Shown: positions 8,785 through 17,017 of the stretch, one piece after another | Layout of the letters: the number at the start of each line of letters is the position of its first letter | Position numbering within the stretch: the first letter of the stretch is position 1 | Assembly: GCA_963736575.1 (NCBI GenBank) | Contig: CAVTPD010000003.1 | Span: 1,178,001-1,242,000, forward strand | Length of the DNA stretch: 64,000 bases | Direction: 5' to 3' | DNA from: CAVTPD01 sp963736575 | GTDB taxonomy: Bacteria > Bacteroidota > Bacteroidia > Cytophagales > JAAEPT01 | Notes under the pieces: model-generated | The model's database searches: none | What the model saw: only the letters and a program-made list of their open reading frames with translations | What the model was told of the DNA's origin: nothing | Translations under genes and position numbers: made by a program

Positions 8785-9873
8785 ATGAAAATCATTCGCA
8801 ATCTTTCCCGCTATATTGTGGGTATAATCTTTATTATTTCTGGTTTTGTTAAAATTGTTGACCCTACCGGTACAGCCATTAAATTTGAAGAATACTTTGT
8901 AGTCTTTGCTACTAACTTCCACCCCATTTTTAGTGAGCTCATTCCTTATGCTATGTTCTTTTCGGTGTTTTTAACATCGCTAGAGATTGTATTAGGGATT
9001 GCTTTGCTTATTCTATACCAAATGAAAACCACATCGTGGGCTTATTTGGGAATGATTTTATTGTTCACTTTCCTAACACTATACTCGGCTGTTACAGGCG
9101 AAGTAACCGATTGCGGTTGTTTTGGAGATGCCGTAAAATTAGAGCCTTGGGAAACCTTCTGGAAAGATATTGCCCTTACCATTCTAATCCTTATCATCTT
9201 TTTTCAGCGGAAGAAATTTCATTCGGTTTCTAATAATGTTAGAGGAACCTTGGTAATTGCTATTTCTACCTTGGCTTGTGTATTTTTCGCTAAGTACAAT
9301 TTAGATCATTTACCAATGATTGACTTTAGACAATACGCCATTGGTAATAATATTAGAACATTAAGAAGTGATGGTGAAGCTGGGGTTTACAGTTACATTA
9401 TGGAAAAAGACGGTGAAAAGAAAGAGTTTGATGTTTGGCCTACAGAAAAAGGATGGAAGTATGTGGACATGGTTACGGTGGAATCACCTAAAATGCCTAC
9501 TATAAATGATTTCATGCTGAATGATGAGGAAGGTGAAGACGTTACCGAATCGGTTCTTAATGGAAATAAGCTATTAGTGATCACACAAAATGTAGCGTAT
9601 TTCGATTTACAATACGCCAAACAAATTAATGATTTAGCGGGGACTTCCACCAAAACTAAAACTGTAGTTATTACTGGTAGTGGTTTTGAAACCTATGCCG
9701 AATTTAATAAAGAAGCCCAATTAAACTTCCCCGTTTATACCATTGACGAAGTAGTAATTAAAGCCATGATTCGTTCTAACCCAGGTTTAATCTTATTGCA
9801 AGATGGCGTGGTAAAAGGAAAATGGCATTATAATGATATTCCTACTGCGGAAGAAATAGAAGAACTGCTTTAA
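8785..9873 (+). CDS. DoxX/MauE-like membrane protein, BT_3928 family
   Basis: This 362-residue protein has an N-terminal DoxX/MauE-like part of four to five transmembrane helices (about residues 10-165), with the conserved CGCFGDAVKLEPWETF segment near residue 112. A C-terminal soluble domain resembles a thioredoxin fold (NKLLVITQNV, then VVITGSGFETYAEF) but lacks a CxxC motif. The arrangement matches the BT_3928 family that follows DUF1599 genes in Bacteroidota. A role in envelope thiol redox is inferred from MauE/DoxX relatives and is unproven. The stop codon overlaps the next start (TAATG). Confidence 0.82.
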   Translation: MKIIRNLSRYIVGIIFIISGFVKIVDPTGTAIKFEEYFVVFATNFHPIFSELIPYAMFFSVFLTSLEIVLGIALLILYQMKTTSWAYLGMILLFTFLTLYSAVTGEVTDCGCFGDAVKLEPWETFWKDIALTILILIIFFQRKKFHSVSNNVRGTLVIAISTLACVFFAKYNLDHLPMIDFRQYAIGNNIRTLRSDGEAGVYSYIMEKDGEKKEFDVWPTEKGWKYVDMVTVESPKMPTINDFMLNDEEGEDVTESVLNGNKLLVITQNVAYFDLQYAKQINDLAGTSTKTKTVVITGSGFETYAEFNKEAQLNFPVYTIDEVVIKAMIRSNPGLILLQDGVVKGKWHYNDIPTAEEIEELL

Positions 9874-10928
9874 TGGTTGGATTTGTTCTAAGCCGAATAC
9901 TAAAAGGGTTTTATGTGTTGCTGGGAGTAATTCTAGTTGTATTTCTGTTGTTTCACGTTTTGCCCGGTGATCCTACTTCTATGATGTTGGGACAAAGAGC
10001 AGATGTGTCTTCTAGAAAAACCATTGAAGAAGAATACCACCTAAATAAATCGCTGCCCATTCAATTGGCATATTATCTTAATGATATTAGTCCTCTTTCT
10101 TTGGCTTCCGAAAAAGAAGTAGAAAGCAAATATTCAGTTTTAATAAATCTGCCCCTAGGATCAGAACGTTACTTTGTGATCAAAGCGCCGTATTTACGTC
10201 GTTCTTTTCAGTCGAACAGAAGAGTTACTGAAATCATCAACGAAGGTTTATTCAACACCTTTGTCTTAGCCATTTTAGCTATGGCCTTTGCCACCGTTTT
10301 TGGGATTTTTTTTGGTGTTATTGCGGCATTAAAACAAAATACATGGATTGACCATGCATTAATTTCAGGAACAGTTTTAGGAATCTCTATGCCTTCTTTT
10401 GTGGCGGCTACCTTAATATCATATTGGATGGCCTTTAAATGGCACGATGTAACAGGGTTGTATCTCACCGGTCAACTTTGGGACATTGACCCATTTCAAG
10501 GAAAAACCTTAGAACTGAAAAACTTAATTCTTCCCGTTTTCACCTTAGGAATACGTCCTTTGTCTGTGATTACACAATTAACAAGGGGTTCTATGTTAGA
10601 CACCCTAACCAGAGATTACGTAAGAACGGCACGTGCAAAAGGATTACCCGAATGGAAAGTGGTTTCTAAACACGCTTTACGAAATGCGTTAAACCCGGTA
10701 ATTACCGCCGTTAGTGGTTGGTTAGCTTCTTTAATGGCAGGTGCTTTCTTTATAGAATACATTTTTGATTGGAAGGGTTTGGGTTCTACTACAATAAATG
10801 CTGTATTTTCATTAGACTTTCCGGTAGTAATGGGTTCTGTGATTTATGTAGGCGCATTGTTTACTATAATTACTATACTTGTAGACATTCTTTATGCCGT
10901 ATTAGACCCAAGAGTAAGACTTTCATAA
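9873..10928 (+). CDS. ABC transporter permease, DppB/OppB type
   Basis: The 351-residue inner-membrane permease has the N-terminal helix and LPGDPTSMMLG signature of the DppB/OppB group. Five further helices follow from about residue 125. The EAA-like loop GSMLDTLTRDYVRTARAKGL is at about 240, followed by KHALRNALNPV. Substrate is probably a di- or oligopeptide, by family only. No partner permease, ATPase or binding protein is adjacent. The gene starts inside the upstream stop codon and its own stop overlaps the aroK start, so it is tightly built into this operon, in a place where many Bacteroidota carry tpiA. Confidence 0.88.
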   Translation: MVGFVLSRILKGFYVLLGVILVVFLLFHVLPGDPTSMMLGQRADVSSRKTIEEEYHLNKSLPIQLAYYLNDISPLSLASEKEVESKYSVLINLPLGSERYFVIKAPYLRRSFQSNRRVTEIINEGLFNTFVLAILAMAFATVFGIFFGVIAALKQNTWIDHALISGTVLGISMPSFVAATLISYWMAFKWHDVTGLYLTGQLWDIDPFQGKTLELKNLILPVFTLGIRPLSVITQLTRGSMLDTLTRDYVRTARAKGLPEWKVVSKHALRNALNPVITAVSGWLASLMAGAFFIEYIFDWKGLGSTTINAVFSLDFPVVMGSVIYVGALFTIITILVDILYAVLDPRVRLS

Positions 10929-11437
10929 TGCAAGACAGAATATATTTAGTTGGCCTTCCAGGTTCTGGAAAAACTACCCTTGGCAAACGTTTAGCTAAAA
11001 AAATTGGCTATCACTTTGTTGATATGGACGAAATGATTGAAATGCACGAAGAAAAGTCCATTACCGAAATTTTTGAGCATAAGGGTGAAGCTTATTTCAG
11101 GGAAGTAGAACATAAGATTCTATTAACAACACAAGCTTTGTCAAAAGTGGTGATTGCCACCGGTGGGGGCGCGCCTTGTTTTTTTAATAATGCCGAAATA
11201 ATAAACAAAAGCGGTTTAAGTATTTTTATTAATGTTTCTCCTGAAGAAATTGTTAAGCGAATTTCAAGAAGAAGCCAACAAGATAGGCCTTTGTTAAAAG
11301 ACAAAAACCTTAATGATCTTCTAGAAGAACTTAAGATTAAACACAAACAACGCTTACCGTATTACAACAAAGCAAATCATACTCTTGAGGGTGACCAGTT
11401 GAACGAGGTAGATCTTTACCACGCTTTAAAGGTATAG
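10928..11437 (+). CDS. aroK: Shikimate kinase
   Basis: This 169-residue P-loop kinase phosphorylates shikimate for aromatic amino acid synthesis. The Walker A motif GLPGSGKTT is at residues 8-16. The shikimate-binding DMDEMIE follows near 32, then FREVE and ATGGGAP near 78, and the lid RPLLKD near 118. The start is the ATG at 10928, which overlaps the permease stop (TAATG). A longer reading from 10769 would run through the permease gene and is not credible. Last gene of the DUF1599 operon. Confidence 0.94.
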   Translation: MQDRIYLVGLPGSGKTTLGKRLAKKIGYHFVDMDEMIEMHEEKSITEIFEHKGEAYFREVEHKILLTTQALSKVVIATGGGAPCFFNNAEIINKSGLSIFINVSPEEIVKRISRRSQQDRPLLKDKNLNDLLEELKIKHKQRLPYYNKANHTLEGDQLNEVDLYHALKV

Positions 11438-11439
11438 TC

Positions 11440-11487
11440 TTTACAATTCGGTAACGTAGGAGATCACTACTTAACAAAACCTTAATT
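11440..11487 (+). promoter_or_regulatory. PhoP/PhoB-type direct repeat upstream of the response regulator
   Basis: TTAACA at 11471 is followed 11 bp later by TTAATT (11482). Further upstream a TTTACA (11440-11445) and GTAACG (11451) repeat at the same 11-bp spacing. This matches the established TT(A/C/T)ACA-N5-TT(A/C/T)ACA box bound by PhoP/PhoB-type regulators. The position, 45-90 bases before the response regulator start, suggests autoregulation. Confidence 0.55.
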
Positions 11488-11529
11488 TATTCTTTATCGA
11501 TTGCTTATGGTGGTGTGCTAGATTGCAGC

Positions 11530-12207
11530 ATGCCAAAGATCTTAATTGCCGACGACGATCCGGACATCCTTGCTTTATTAGAATACAACCTAGCAAAAGA
11601 GGGTTACGAGATAATTACAGCTTCTAACGGAAAAGAAGCAGTAGAAAAAGCAGAGTTTACCTTACCCGATTTAATCATTTTAGACATTATGATGCCTGAA
11701 ATGGATGGGGTAGCCGTATGCGAAAACCTACGTTCTAAAAAGAAATTTCAGGCCACATTGATAGTTTTTTTAACGGCCAGAACAGAAGACTTCACCCAAA
11801 TTGCATGTTACGAAAACGGAGGAGACGACTATATAATGAAACCTATAGCCCCTCGTGTATTTGTAAGCAGAATTAACGCATTACTAAGACGTAAACATAT
11901 TTCTAATGAGCTAGAAAATAATGTTATTTCTATTGGTGATGTAACTATAGACTTAGAAAAGTTTGTAGTAGTTAAAAATGGCGTTGATTTCTCTTTGGCA
12001 AAAAAAGAATTTGAATTACTTACTTTATTAATATCTAAACCAGGCAAGCTTTTCAGTAGAGAAGAGATTTTTAATAAAGTATGGGGAATAGATACAGTAG
12101 TAAGTGACCGTACTATTGATGTACACATCAGAAAAATAAGAGAGAAAATAGGGAATGATTATATCCGTACCGTAAAAGGCATTGGCTATAAGTTTGAAGC
12201 GGCTTAA
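11530..12207 (+). CDS. OmpR/PhoB-family response regulator
   Basis: This 225-residue two-component regulator has a receiver domain with acidic pocket D8-D9-D10, phosphoacceptor D52 (LIILDIMMPEMDG), T82 and K104 (MKPI). It is followed from about residue 130 by an OmpR-type winged helix with SREEIFNKVWG, DRTIDVHIRKIR and RTVKGIGYKF. The start is ATG at 11530; an in-frame GTG at 11515 would add five residues of no family match. No histidine kinase is adjacent. PhoB-type boxes precede this gene and the next two genes, so a PhoB-like role is inferred; it could also be another OmpR-type regulator. Confidence 0.92.
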   Translation: MPKILIADDDPDILALLEYNLAKEGYEIITASNGKEAVEKAEFTLPDLIILDIMMPEMDGVAVCENLRSKKKFQATLIVFLTARTEDFTQIACYENGGDDYIMKPIAPRVFVSRINALLRRKHISNELENNVISIGDVTIDLEKFVVVKNGVDFSLAKKEFELLTLLISKPGKLFSREEIFNKVWGIDTVVSDRTIDVHIRKIREKIGNDYIRTVKGIGYKFEAA

Positions 12208-12224
12208 TATTAACCGTATAAAGT

Positions 12225-12262
12225 TTTACAATTCGTAATCCATGGTTAACAAACGCTTAACA
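12225..12262 (+). promoter_or_regulatory. PhoP/PhoB-type direct repeat upstream of the lipoprotein gene
   Basis: A perfect pair, TTAACA (12246-12251) and TTAACA (12257-12262), is separated by five bases. A further TTTACA lies at 12225-12230, 21 bp (two turns) upstream. The element TAATCTTG (12272-12279), one mismatch from the TAnnTTTG promoter box, starts ten bases downstream. This geometry matches activation from just upstream of the core promoter. Confidence 0.65.
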
Positions 12263-12317
12263 TTCACATTCTAATCTTGCAACAGAAAAACTTGACACTT
12301 GAACTAAATTAAAAATT

Positions 12318-13718
12318 ATGAAAAAGGTTCTATTAAATGCCATGCTAGTAGGAGCAATAGCTTTCACAGCGTGTAAAAAAGATGACAACAATAATAATGA
12401 TGACAAAAGTACCGCAACTGAGTTCGATACTACAATGTCAACACTTGAAGGTGGTCTATCTATTAGAGAAGTATCTATTAAAGACAACGGAGAAGGAGTA
12501 GGTTCTGTAACGTTTGAAAAAAACACGGTTTATTTATTAGACGGTAGAGTTTTTGTAAACTCTGGTCAAACATTAACTATTGAAGCAGGTACTGTTATTA
12601 AAGGTGAAGCTGGTCAAAACGAATCTGCTTCTGCATTAGTAGTAGCAAGAGGTGCTAAAATAATGGCTGAAGGAACTGCTTCTGAGCCAATTATTATGAC
12701 AGCAAAATCTGATGCAACTGTACGTTACACAGACGGAACTTATTCTGCTGGTGATAACTTAAGTGCTGAAACTAGAGGACAATGGGGTGGTTTAATCGTT
12801 TTAGGTAATGCAACTATTAACGAGCCAGTAGAAGGTGGTGAATCTTCAATTGAAGGTATCCCAACTTCTGAGCCAAGAGGTCTTTATGGTGGTTCTGATA
12901 ACGCGGACAATTCTGGTGTTTTAAATTACATTTCTATTCGTCACGGTGGTACTGATATTGGTGCGGGTAACGAAATCAACGGTCTTACTTTAGGTGGTGT
13001 TGGTTCTGCTACTGAAATAGACTATATAGAAGTTATTGGTAACAATGATGACGGTATTGAATTCTTCGGTGGTACTCCACGTGTTAAGCACTTTGTAGTT
13101 TATAGCAACGGTGACGATGCTTTTGACTGGGATCAAGGTTTCAGAGGTTACGGTCAATTCTGGGTGGCAGTAAGCCCGGGTGACAGAGGTGCAGAATGTG
13201 ACGGTGATGATACTCCAGGTAACCAACCATTCTCTCAACCAACAGTTACTAACTTAACATTTATTGGTACAGGTGGTAAGCCAATGACTTTAAGAGAAAA
13301 CTCTGGTGGTTATATCTCTAACGCTATCATGTACAACTTCAAACAGTCTATTGATTTCCAAGCAATCAACACTCCAGACTCTAAAGATAAATTAGAAGCT
13401 GGTGACGCTAAGTTAACTAACGTATATTATAGCATGACTCCAGGTGGTCAAACTGCTCATTCTTACGATGCTTCTGAAACTGTAATCAAAGTTGATCTTT
13501 CAGCTAACGTTAATGTTATTGGATCTGTAAACAGTGATACTGATTTTGGATTATCTTTAAGCAACCTTTCTTATGCAGGTTTAACAGCTACGGCTTCTCC
13601 TTCAGACGCATGGTTTACTCAAGTTTCTTATGTAGGCGCATTTGACCCTGCTTCAGGAACTAACGGTGACTGGTTAAGAGGATGGACTTTCTTAGACGAA
13701 AGAGGTCTTTTAGACTAA
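12318..13718 (+). CDS. Surface-type lipoprotein with beta-helix-like repeats
   Basis: The 466-residue protein has a lipoprotein signal (residues 1-18, lipidated C19 in AFTACKKDDN). The K-D-D directly after the cysteine resembles the Bacteroidota signal that sends lipoproteins to the cell surface. The rest is Gly-, Asn- and Ser-rich with beta-strand repeats such as LTIEAGTVIKGE, SALVVARGAKIMAEG and DGIEFFGGTPRVKHF, which suggest a right-handed parallel beta-helix. Some relatives have been labelled multidrug transporter, which the sequence does not support. It lies between a response regulator and a TonB-dependent receptor, with a Pho-type box upstream, so it is probably the receptor's surface partner. 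Confidence 0.75.
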   Translation: MKKVLLNAMLVGAIAFTACKKDDNNNNDDKSTATEFDTTMSTLEGGLSIREVSIKDNGEGVGSVTFEKNTVYLLDGRVFVNSGQTLTIEAGTVIKGEAGQNESASALVVARGAKIMAEGTASEPIIMTAKSDATVRYTDGTYSAGDNLSAETRGQWGGLIVLGNATINEPVEGGESSIEGIPTSEPRGLYGGSDNADNSGVLNYISIRHGGTDIGAGNEINGLTLGGVGSATEIDYIEVIGNNDDGIEFFGGTPRVKHFVVYSNGDDAFDWDQGFRGYGQFWVAVSPGDRGAECDGDDTPGNQPFSQPTVTNLTFIGTGGKPMTLRENSGGYISNAIMYNFKQSIDFQAINTPDSKDKLEAGDAKLTNVYYSMTPGGQTAHSYDASETVIKVDLSANVNVIGSVNSDTDFGLSLSNLSYAGLTATASPSDAWFTQVSYVGAFDPASGTNGDWLRGWTFLDERGLLD

Positions 13719-13741
13719 AACACTATCTAATATTAATAAAT

Positions 13742-13774
13742 AAAAAAGGGTTGGCACACGTCAGCCCTTTTTTG
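13742..13774 (+). terminator. Rho-independent terminator after the lipoprotein gene
   Basis: AAAAAAGGGTTG (13742-13753) pairs with CAGCCCTTTTTT (13763-13774) with one G-T wobble. The stem is followed almost at once by the next Pho-type box, so the receptor gene has its own promoter. Confidence 0.8.
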
Positions 13775-13791
13775 TTAACAATCAGTTAACA
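13775..13791 (+). promoter_or_regulatory. PhoP/PhoB-type direct repeat upstream of the TonB receptor
   Basis: TTAACA at 13775-13780 and TTAACA at 13786-13791 are separated by five bases, again an exact 11-bp repeat. It lies 73 bases before the receptor ATG. CATCTTTG (13834-13841), one mismatch from TAnnTTTG, is a candidate core promoter. Confidence 0.6.
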
Positions 13792-13863
13792 TAAACATAA
13801 ACTTCCCTTGTCATTTAAGTTTTCTAATTCAATCATCTTTGCAGCGATTTCTATTCAAAACCA

Positions 13864-16800
13864 ATGAAATATTATTTACTGCTTTCGTTTTCACTTCTGT
13901 TTTTTACTGCATTTGCACAAACAGGAGGTATTAAAGGTACTGTTAATGACGAGAAACTAGAGAGACCAATCTTTGGTGCTAAAGTCTTTATAGAAGGTAC
14001 GCTATATGGTTCTATGACCAACATGAACGGGGAATTCGAAATAAAAAACATTAAACCCGGTATTTATAATGTTACCTGTTTCTATTTATTATACGGAAAT
14101 AAAGTAATTGAAAATGTAGAAGTAAAAGCGGGTGAAGTAACCCCTTTAGATGTTCCAATGGGACAAGTTGCAAAACAAATGGGTGGTACAACTGTAGTGA
14201 TCAAAAAAGAGAAAACTACAGAAGCAGCCGCAATTGATGAAGTAAAAGAAGACAATAAAGTTGTTGAAGTGGTGTCCTCACAAGAAATGTCAAAGAAGGG
14301 GGACAATAAAGCTTCTGATGCTGTAAAACGTGTGTCTGGTGTATCTGTAGTAGGTGGTAAATACGTATACGTTCGTGGTTTATCAGACAGGTATTCTAAA
14401 ACTATTATAAATGGTTCTGAAGTACCAGGATTAGATCCGCTAGTAAACTCTTTTCAAATGGATTTAATGCCTAGTAGATTTATTAGTAGCATTAAAGTAG
14501 TTAAAACGTTTTCCCCAGACTTACCAGGTGATTTTACAGGTGGTTTAGTAGATATAAGAACAAGAGAATACCCAGATTCTTTCTTTGTAAAAGTGTCTGC
14601 TAACGCAGCTTACAATTCATATGCTTCTTTTAATAAGAATTATATACTTGGTGACAGAAGTTCTACCGATTGGATGGGTTTTGATGATGGTTACCGTAGC
14701 ACACCCGATGTTGTAAAAAATAGTATTAATCAAGATTTAGCTTACCAATCAACAAACGGAACGGAAGGTACACCCTACCCAACTACTGCCTCTAACCAGC
14801 AAAATGCCCAAACCTTAGACAATACGGTTAAAGCATATAATAAAGAAATGACTCCTTCAAAGCAAAATAACTTTTTGGATCATGCGGTTACTATTACTTT
14901 AGGTAATAAGTATAAAATCCCATTAAAGAAAGACAGTTTAAAAAGCAGAACCTTTGGCTTTTTTGGTGGTATAGATTACAGAAAGTCCTACAAATATTAT
15001 GATAATATTAGCACAGGGTTTTACCAAATAACCGGTGATATAAACCAAGTAGATGAGTTAGGAACAAGAAATAAATTGCGTGTAGAAGAAGGTAAAGAGT
15101 CTGTATTAATAGGGGCTTATTTAGGAACAACCTATAAATTTAACGATAGACACAAATTAAGACTTAATGTTCTACGTAATCAGGCTGGTGAATCTATAGG
15201 TAGAATTGGTGATTACGGTAAATCACGTGGGGAAGATTTTACATACAGACAGCAAACCATTCGTTACACGCAAAGAGAACTAACTTCTGTACAGTTAATT
15301 GGTGACAATGAATTAAGAGATGTTGTAGGCAATAACCCATTAAAAATTGATTGGCTAGGTTCTTATACCACAACAAAAATGGATAATCCAGATTTAAGGT
15401 ATTGGTCCGACCAATACACCTTAAATGCTAACGGAGATCGTGTTTATGATTTTAACTATGGTTCTGTTTACCAAAGACCAGCTAGATACACGCGTACAAA
15501 TGCTGAAAAAACAATTGATGGTAAGTTAAACGTTGAACTGCCTATTAAGTACAGAGGAGATTCGCTAGAAATGAAAATAAAAGCGGGGGTTTCTGTATTA
15601 AGCCGTTCTAGAGATTACAACGAACTTAGAATTGATTACGACCCATCTCCAGCTATTTCTAATGGCGTGCCTTATACAGGTGATGTTGATGCGTTTCTTC
15701 AAGATCCAAATATAGGTTGGGTTAACCAGCCAGCGGGACCTCCCTACCAAACAGGTACTATTTTATTACAGAAAACAGAATTGAAAAACAGTTATACAGG
15801 TCAATTAAATGTAATGGCGGGATATGCCATGATTGAAATACCGGTAATACAGAGATTAGATTTTGTTGGTGGTGCTAGGTTAGAGTCTACCTATTTAGAA
15901 ACAAATACTAAAGACCCAGAAAAACCTGGTGGTTTACTAGAATCTAACAACTTACTTCCTTCTGCCAATTTGATATATACTGTAATTGATGGTAAAAGGG
16001 TAACCAATAAGTACGATTCTACTAAGACAAACAAGAAAGATATGAAACTTAGGCTTTCATACAACAAGACACTAGCTCGCCCAACCTTTAGAGAAATTAC
16101 TCCAATTGCTGTTATTGATTACGACCGTAACCAGTTCTTAGTTGGTAATCCAGATCTTAAGATTACAACTATAGATAACTTTGATTTCCGTTGGGAATAT
16201 TATCCTAAAACAGGGGAATTAATATCTGCAGCAGTTTTCTATAAAAGGTTAACCAATCCTATTGAACTTACCTATAACGTAAGAGGTAATAATGAGCTTC
16301 AGTGGAAAAACCCAGGGATCAATGCAGATGGAACAGGTGAAAGTTCCGCTAGTCTTTACGGTATTGAAATTGAATTCAGAAAGAACTTAAGATTTTTAGG
16401 CAGAGTATTTGAAAATTTCAATTTCGGTACTAACGTAACGCTTTCTAAATCTAAAATTGAATATACAGAACAAGAGTACATTTCTATAAAAAATAGTGAT
16501 CCTTATGCTTCTAAAACAAGACCATTATCGGGTCAGTCTCCGTACTTAATTAATGCTTTAATAGAGTATAAGAATGACAAAAGAGGCATTAGCGCCAACT
16601 TTACGTATAATGTTTTTGGTAAACGTCTTAAGATTGTTCGTATAGCATCTTTCCTTCCTGTTTATGAAATGCCGTTCAATACATTAGACTTCAATTTCAA
16701 TAAACAAATTACAGATCGTTTATCTATGACCTTACGTGCTCAAAACTTGTTTGATCCATGGATTAAAGAGCAGTATTTGTTTGATGGTAACAACTCTGTC

Positions 16801-16887
16801 TATGACAAATTTAATAACCAAGACTATTACTACAACAGATACAAATTAGGGAGAAGATACTCTATAGGATTTAACTACTTATTCTAA
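13864..16887 (+). CDS. TonB-dependent outer-membrane receptor with carboxypeptidase-regulatory-like N-terminal domain
   Basis: This 1007-residue receptor begins with a signal peptide (1-18, cleavage after AFAQ). A CarboxypepD_reg-like domain (about 20-100) follows, then a Glu/Lys/Val-rich linker, and a plug domain (about 135-240) with RVSGVSVVGGKYVYVRGL and FTGGLVDIRT. The remainder is a 22-strand-type barrel ending in aromatic strands (SIGFNYLF). No SusD partner is present; the upstream surface lipoprotein is the likely accessory. Substrate is not evident from sequence. The Pho-type boxes suggest a phosphorus-containing compound, which is inference. Confidence 0.9.
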   Translation: MKYYLLLSFSLLFFTAFAQTGGIKGTVNDEKLERPIFGAKVFIEGTLYGSMTNMNGEFEIKNIKPGIYNVTCFYLLYGNKVIENVEVKAGEVTPLDVPMGQVAKQMGGTTVVIKKEKTTEAAAIDEVKEDNKVVEVVSSQEMSKKGDNKASDAVKRVSGVSVVGGKYVYVRGLSDRYSKTIINGSEVPGLDPLVNSFQMDLMPSRFISSIKVVKTFSPDLPGDFTGGLVDIRTREYPDSFFVKVSANAAYNSYASFNKNYILGDRSSTDWMGFDDGYRSTPDVVKNSINQDLAYQSTNGTEGTPYPTTASNQQNAQTLDNTVKAYNKEMTPSKQNNFLDHAVTITLGNKYKIPLKKDSLKSRTFGFFGGIDYRKSYKYYDNISTGFYQITGDINQVDELGTRNKLRVEEGKESVLIGAYLGTTYKFNDRHKLRLNVLRNQAGESIGRIGDYGKSRGEDFTYRQQTIRYTQRELTSVQLIGDNELRDVVGNNPLKIDWLGSYTTTKMDNPDLRYWSDQYTLNANGDRVYDFNYGSVYQRPARYTRTNAEKTIDGKLNVELPIKYRGDSLEMKIKAGVSVLSRSRDYNELRIDYDPSPAISNGVPYTGDVDAFLQDPNIGWVNQPAGPPYQTGTILLQKTELKNSYTGQLNVMAGYAMIEIPVIQRLDFVGGARLESTYLETNTKDPEKPGGLLESNNLLPSANLIYTVIDGKRVTNKYDSTKTNKKDMKLRLSYNKTLARPTFREITPIAVIDYDRNQFLVGNPDLKITTIDNFDFRWEYYPKTGELISAAVFYKRLTNPIELTYNVRGNNELQWKNPGINADGTGESSASLYGIEIEFRKNLRFLGRVFENFNFGTNVTLSKSKIEYTEQEYISIKNSDPYASKTRPLSGQSPYLINALIEYKNDKRGISANFTYNVFGKRLKIVRIASFLPVYEMPFNTLDFNFNKQITDRLSMTLRAQNLFDPWIKEQYLFDGNNSVYDKFNNQDYYYNRYKLGRRYSIGFNYLF

Positions 16888-16917
16888 AAAGGAAAACAAA
16901 TTAAACGAAAATTAGGG

Positions 16918-16955
16918 GGTGAATTAGAATTTAAACGTCTTAAAACTAATTCGCC
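16918..16955 (+). other. Inverted repeat between receptor and exbB
   Basis: GGTGAATTAG (16918-16927) can pair with CTAATTCGCC (16946-16955) with one wobble, around an 18-base loop that itself contains TTTAAA/TTAAAA. No T tract follows. It may be an attenuator or an operator for the exbB operon 63 bases downstream; function is unknown. Confidence 0.45.
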
Positions 16956-17017
16956 TTCAATAAAAATTTAACCAAAACAAATACAAACTAAGGATTAATT
17001 ACAATCAACTATATACT

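Noticed and set aside
10769..10927. Longer N-terminus for shikimate kinase
   Set aside because: This stretch is the end of the permease gene in another frame; the kinase fold begins at the ATG at 10928.
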